From contig NZ_CP013444.1 of assembly GCF_001718835.1 (NCBI RefSeq), positions 1,488,001 to 1,552,000 on the forward strand: a DNA stretch of 64,000 bases. The letters run 5' to 3'. Every line of letters begins with the position of its first letter. Within the stretch, counting starts at the first letter, position 1. The position numbers and the translations under genes are program-made. The notes under the pieces are model-generated. The model worked only from the letters and a program-made list of their open reading frames with translations. It made no database searches and was not told where the DNA came from. Positions 60,499 to 64,000 of the stretch are shown here, in pieces. The DNA comes from Burkholderia cepacia. GTDB lineage: Bacteria; Pseudomonadota; Gammaproteobacteria; Burkholderiales; Burkholderiaceae.

Positions 60499-61623
60499 AT
60501 GCAGCCAGGCGTTGCGGACAAAGTCCGATTGTTCAGGGGAATCGGCGCGGGTTGGCGCGGGGTCAACGTAGCGTTGCGCACGATTCTCGTCATCTTGACG
60601 TTGGGGTTGGCGTGCCCGGCGGGCTTTGCCGCGCCGGAGTCCGCAAACGAAAGCGTGTTGCGCGTGCTCGCATGGCCCGGTTATGCGGACAGCGATGTCG
60701 TCAGCGCGTTCGAAACGCGCTTCCATGTTCGTGTCGAAGTGACGTTCGTCGACTCCGACGAAGCGTTGTGGACGCGGATGCACAGCGCGGCGCCGCCGCC
60801 GTACGACGTGCTGGCCGCAAACACGGCCGAGATCCAGCGCTATGCGAGCGACAACCTGCTCGCGCCGATCGACCTGTCGCGCATCCCGAACCGGCGGCGA
60901 CAGTTGCCGAACTTCCAGCACGTCGCGAACATCGGCGGGCTCACGCGCGGCGCCGTGACATACGGGATTCCGTTCACGTATTCGTCGATGGGGTTGATCT
61001 ACGATCGCAAGCAGGTGCCGGCCGCGCCGCGCTCGATGCGGGAGCTGTGGAATCCGCGCTACCGCGGCAAGGTGCTCGACTTCAACAGCGCGCAGCACAA
61101 TTTTTCGTTCACGGCGCTGGCGCTCGGCTATCCCGATCCGTTCCGCCTGTCGCCCGCGCAGACGCTCGCGGTCGCGCACAAGCTGATCGACCTGCGCCGC
61201 AACCTGCTGACGTACTACACGCTTCCTGAAGAGGCGACCGCGCTGTTCGTCCAGCATCGCGCGGCGCTGATGTTCGGCAACTACGGCACGCAGCAGGTGG
61301 AACTGCTGCGGCGCGCCGGCGCGGACGTCGGCTACGTGATCCCGGACGAAGGCGCGCTCGCGTGGCTCGACTGCTGGGCCGTCACGCGCGGCGCGCAGCA
61401 TCCCGAGCTCGCGCTCGCATGGATCAACTACATGCTCGAACCGGCGATCGGCGCGCTGCTGACCGAACGCCAGGGCCTCGCGAACACGCTTGCGCCGCCG
61501 CCAGGCCTCGACGCGGGCCGGCAGCATCTGGTGTGGATCCACCCGGTCGAGGACATCGCGCGGCGCGAATCGCTGTGGAGCCGCATCGTGTCGGGCGACC
61601 GTCCGGAGCGGTTCGGAAAATGA
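60499..61623 (+). CDS. PotD-like periplasmic polyamine-type binding protein
   Basis: A 374-aa exported protein of the spermidine/putrescine-binding family. A signal peptide covers about residues 20-48 (LRTILVILTLGLACPAGFAA). The mature part starts LRVLAWPGYADSDVVSAFET, typical of PotD/PotF. AGGA precedes the ATG at 60499. No ABC permease or ATPase gene is nearby; instead its stop overlaps the start of a GGDEF protein by four bases. This layout suggests a ligand-sensing partner for the cyclase, as with NspS and MbaA in Vibrio cholerae, rather than a transporter part. Confidence 0.85.
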   Translation: MQPGVADKVRLFRGIGAGWRGVNVALRTILVILTLGLACPAGFAAPESANESVLRVLAWPGYADSDVVSAFETRFHVRVEVTFVDSDEALWTRMHSAAPPPYDVLAANTAEIQRYASDNLLAPIDLSRIPNRRRQLPNFQHVANIGGLTRGAVTYGIPFTYSSMGLIYDRKQVPAAPRSMRELWNPRYRGKVLDFNSAQHNFSFTALALGYPDPFRLSPAQTLAVAHKLIDLRRNLLTYYTLPEEATALFVQHRAALMFGNYGTQQVELLRRAGADVGYVIPDEGALAWLDCWAVTRGAQHPELALAWINYMLEPAIGALLTERQGLANTLAPPPGLDAGRQHLVWIHPVEDIARRESLWSRIVSGDRPERFGK

Positions 61624-63380
61624 TCCGGCTCGGGCTCACATCGAAACTGTCGGTGCTGTTCGCCTGCATCGGCGTGATCGCGTCCGGCACGACCGGCTAT
61701 TACGCGTATCGAGCGAACCGCGCGATGCTCGTGCAGGAGGCGCAGCACAGCCTGCTGATGTCGACGCAACTGCTCGGGCAACGCTTCACCGCCGTGCTGT
61801 CCGACGTCGCGGACGATGCGCTGGTGCTCGCGACGATGCCGTCGTCGCCGGACGTCGCGAGCGGCAACGAGGCGGGCGACGGGCAGCGCCTGCGGCTCGA
61901 GCAGGTGTTCTACAGCTTCATGCGAAATCACCCGGAGTACCTGCAGATCCGCCTGATCGCGCGCGGGGATTTCGGGCTCGAACGCATTCGCGTCGATCGC
62001 GACGCGCACGGCATCGTCGTGCTGCCGGACAGCGCGTTCCAGGAGAAAGGACAGTTTTCCTACGTATTCGATACGCTCGCGACGGCACCGGGTCATATCT
62101 ACCTGTCGCCGATCGTGATCAACCACGAAACGGGAACGCACGCGGCCGAGGGGCTGCCGATCCTGCGCGTGGGCACGCCGGTCGTCGACGCGTCGGGCCA
62201 GACGGTCGGCGCACTCGTGATCGACATCGACCTGACGCGCGTGTTTGCGCGGCTCGAGCGCGATCTGCCGGAAAGCTATCTCGTGTATCTCGCGAACGAG
62301 TGGGGCGATTTCCTCGTGCACCCCGATCCGTCGCAGACGTTCGGCTTCGATCGCGGGCGGCGCGTGCTGATGCAGGACCGCTTCGCCGTCACGCGCGCAC
62401 TGTTCGACGAGGCGCGCACGCATGCGACGATCAACGGCCTCGCGGATCCCGAGCAGGCGATCGGGCAGATGTTCGCGTTCGCGCGCACGCCGTTCGGGCA
62501 CGACGAGGGCAACCGCTTCGTCGTGCTCGGGATGGGGCGCCCGCTGGCCGACGTGCTGGCGCCGGCCGGCATGCTCGGCGAACGGATCATCCGGATGGTG
62601 CTCGTGTCGAGCCTGATGGCGGTCATTCTCGCGATCCTGTTCGCGCGTGCGATCACGCGGCCGCTGCAGACGCTCGCGCGCGCCGCGACGCACGTGTTCG
62701 ACGATCCGGCCGCCGAGCAGCTGCCGGTCGGGCGCGCCGACGAGATCGGCGTGCTCGCGCGCTGTTTCGACAGCATGCGCGTCGAGATCCGCACGCAGGT
62801 CGCGATGCTGCGCGCGAAGCAGCTGGAGCTCACCCATCTCGCCGGGCACGACATGCTCACGGGTCTGCCGAACCGGATGCTGTTCATGGAGCGGCTCGAC
62901 GGCGCGATCCGTCACGCGGCGTCGACGAACGAAGGGCTCGCGATAATGTTCGTCGATCTCGACCGCTTCAAGCAGATCAACGACCAGCACGGGCACTCGG
63001 CCGGCGACCGCGCGCTCGTCGCGGTGGCCAAGCGGCTGAGCCTCGTGCTGCGCGGCGGCGACATGGTCGCGCGGCTCGGCGGCGACGAATTCATCGTGCT
63101 GATCGCGGACGTGCGCTCACCGGCGGTGATCGGCGACGTCGCGTCGCGCATCCAGCTCGTGATGGCTGAAGAACTGGAGTTCGGCGACCGGCGCATGGCC
63201 GTCGGCGCGAGCATCGGCGTCAGCGAGTTTCCGGCCGACGGCGCGTCCGGCGAGGAACTGCTCGTCAAGGCCGACGCGGCGATGTACGCGGCGAAGGCGT
63301 CCGCGCAATGCGCTTACGTGCGCTACCAGGACCTGGTCGCCGGCGCATGCGCGGACGGCGCGCGGCATGTGCGTTCGTAG
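61620..63380 (+). CDS. Membrane diguanylate cyclase with periplasmic sensor domain
   Basis: A 586-aa inner-membrane protein. A first helix (LSVLFACIGVIASGTTGYYA) and a second (about residues 318-345, MVLVSSLMAVILAILFARAI) flank a ~290-residue periplasmic domain of Cache/PAS-like type. A HAMP-like linker follows, then a GGDEF domain with intact active site GGDEF at residues 487-491. The product-inhibition site R-G-G-D lies five residues before it. It should make c-di-GMP from GTP. There is no EAL domain. Coupled to the binding-protein gene by a four-base overlap. Confidence 0.92.
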   Translation: MIRLGLTSKLSVLFACIGVIASGTTGYYAYRANRAMLVQEAQHSLLMSTQLLGQRFTAVLSDVADDALVLATMPSSPDVASGNEAGDGQRLRLEQVFYSFMRNHPEYLQIRLIARGDFGLERIRVDRDAHGIVVLPDSAFQEKGQFSYVFDTLATAPGHIYLSPIVINHETGTHAAEGLPILRVGTPVVDASGQTVGALVIDIDLTRVFARLERDLPESYLVYLANEWGDFLVHPDPSQTFGFDRGRRVLMQDRFAVTRALFDEARTHATINGLADPEQAIGQMFAFARTPFGHDEGNRFVVLGMGRPLADVLAPAGMLGERIIRMVLVSSLMAVILAILFARAITRPLQTLARAATHVFDDPAAEQLPVGRADEIGVLARCFDSMRVEIRTQVAMLRAKQLELTHLAGHDMLTGLPNRMLFMERLDGAIRHAASTNEGLAIMFVDLDRFKQINDQHGHSAGDRALVAVAKRLSLVLRGGDMVARLGGDEFIVLIADVRSPAVIGDVASRIQLVMAEELEFGDRRMAVGASIGVSEFPADGASGEELLVKADAAMYAAKASAQCAYVRYQDLVAGACADGARHVRS

Positions 63381-63391
63381 GCGCCGCCAAT

Positions 63392-63423
63392 GCGACGAGC
63401 CCGTCGTCGGACGGGCTCGTCGC
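63392..63423. terminator. Perfect 14-bp stem after the cyclase gene
   Basis: GCGACGAGCCCGTC (63392-63405), loop GTCG, GACGGGCTCGTCGC (63410-63423). It lies between convergent genes, with no T-tract after it. Likely a transcript-end structure for either or both genes. Confidence 0.55.
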
Positions 63424-63460
63424 GGGAGCGGGGCTGCGCGCCGGGCGCGCAGCGACGGAC

Positions 63461-63760
63461 TTAGTGGCCGAAGTAGACCGAGTCGCGCGGGTTGCGTGCG
63501 TTGATCGCCGGGGCGCCGCCCTGGACGACCGGTGCGGCCTGCGCACCGTAGCCGCTGTTGTCGGCACCGTGCACGCGGGCTTGCGCGGCCTGGATGTCGG
63601 CGGGGTAGTACGGGCTCGACTGGCTCGGCTTGTAGCCGGCTTGTTCGAGCTGAACCAGTTCGTTCTTCACTTGCGCGCGGGTCACGGTGCTTTGGGCGAA
63701 TGCGCCGAACGAAGCGGACAGGGCGACAGCGGCAACGACTGCGGAAACGAGCGATTTCAT
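63461..63760 (-). CDS. DUF4148 family secreted protein
   Basis: A 99-aa protein with a clear signal peptide (MKSLVSAVVAAVALSASFGA then FAQS) and a DUF4148 domain: TRAQVKNELVQLEQAGYKPS followed by SSPYYPADIQAAQARV. The family is abundant in Burkholderia and relatives, is periplasmic, and has no established function. A good ribosome site (GGAGGT) precedes the ATG. Confidence 0.9.
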   Translation of the reverse strand: MKSLVSAVVAAVALSASFGAFAQSTVTRAQVKNELVQLEQAGYKPSQSSPYYPADIQAAQARVHGADNSGYGAQAAPVVQGGAPAINARNPRDSVYFGH

Positions 63761-64000
63761 GATGACCTCCGATGTTTATTGGCTTTCCGCGTTCGACACC
63801 ATGTCGTCAGCGGTTGATTACATCGTAGGCGTCTGAGGATTCCGGGTAAACGCGAGTTTCGGCGAAAGATAGTTACACGTAAGTCAATAATTTCGAGAAA
63901 AATCCCGTCCGGCCCTAATGATTGGGGCGCGTTTTGCAATGGATCGGGGCAGGCGGCGCGGCCAGGGTGACGCAGCGGGTCAGACGGTGTCGGCGTCGTC
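63761..64000. other. Upstream region of the DUF4148 gene and right window edge
   Basis: The first ~150 bp are the likely promoter area of the DUF4148 gene. At the edge, the minus strand from 64000 to 63980 reads DDADTV then stop, possibly the last codons of a gene outside the window; too short to judge. Confidence 0.4.

Noticed and set aside
63980..64000. Possible end of a minus-strand gene at the right edge
   Set aside because: Only six codons and a stop are visible, too little to annotate as a gene.

Overview
The window looks like a chromosomal segment of a Burkholderia-type betaproteobacterium, probably of the Burkholderia cepacia complex. Evidence for this is the high G+C coding sequence throughout, a small secreted DUF4148 protein, an lpiA/mprF-acvB pair, a fused nitrate reductase-flavoprotein and a caa3-type oxidase operon. 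The species call is inference; no rRNA, tRNA or CRISPR array was seen.

Layout. 1-5.7 kb: 5'-part of ilvD (minus), a LysR regulator divergent from an EamA exporter, a GAD-like protein resembling type VI immunity proteins, and a RidA protein. 6.6-16.8 kb: a co-directional accessory cluster combining a VioB-type ferritin-like protein, a LodA-like CTQ quinoprotein oxidase, its LodB-like flavoprotein, a nitrobindin-like protein, a 33-aa ORF, an unknown protein, a ThDP-dependent decarboxylase-like enzyme and a flavin amine oxidase. This has the look of an undescribed amino-acid-oxidising or natural-product pathway. 17.2-21.4 kb: a lower-G+C island with an OLD-family ATPase/TOPRIM nuclease and a TRADD-N-associated membrane protein gene split by an IS30-family element; a conflict or defence role is likely. 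22.1-25.8 kb: a MoaD/ThiS-like protein, an Asp-box repeat protein, a Bcr/CflA-type exporter behind a complete promoter/leader-peptide/attenuator arrangement, and an FAH-family hydrolase.

25.8-32.8 kb: a tandem duplication of an AraC-YkgJ-uracil-DNA-glycosylase block. The right copy is intact. The left copy has decayed: its AraC gene is a pseudogene, its YkgJ gene is almost gone, and its UDG has a substitution in the active-site motif. About 2.5 kb of unrelated DNA has replaced the middle of the left copy, carrying a small cysteine-rich secreted protein and two paralogous proteins of unknown family.

32.8-44.5 kb: nitrate assimilation. cobA-nasT-nasS (minus) diverge from a nitrate transporter, nirB, nirD and a 1390-aa nitrate reductase fused to a CysJ-like flavoprotein (plus). 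The intergenic region holds two divergent sigma-54 promoters. Each is followed a few bases downstream of the predicted start by a hexaloop hairpin of the ANTAR-target type, then by a hairpin with the same outer stem. This predicts NtrC plus NasT antitermination control of both operons.

44.5-49.8 kb: a caa3-type cytochrome oxidase operon (minus) with two subunit III-like genes. 50.3-54.2 kb: mprF and acvB, the synthesis/flipping and probable hydrolysis pair for aminoacyl-phosphatidylglycerol. 54.3-59.9 kb: a membrane protein of unknown function, a siroheme sulfite/nitrite reductase with its DUF934 partner, and a MocR regulator. 60.5-63.8 kb: a PotD-like periplasmic binding protein translationally coupled to a GGDEF diguanylate cyclase (a possible NspS/MbaA-like sensory pair), then a DUF4148 protein.
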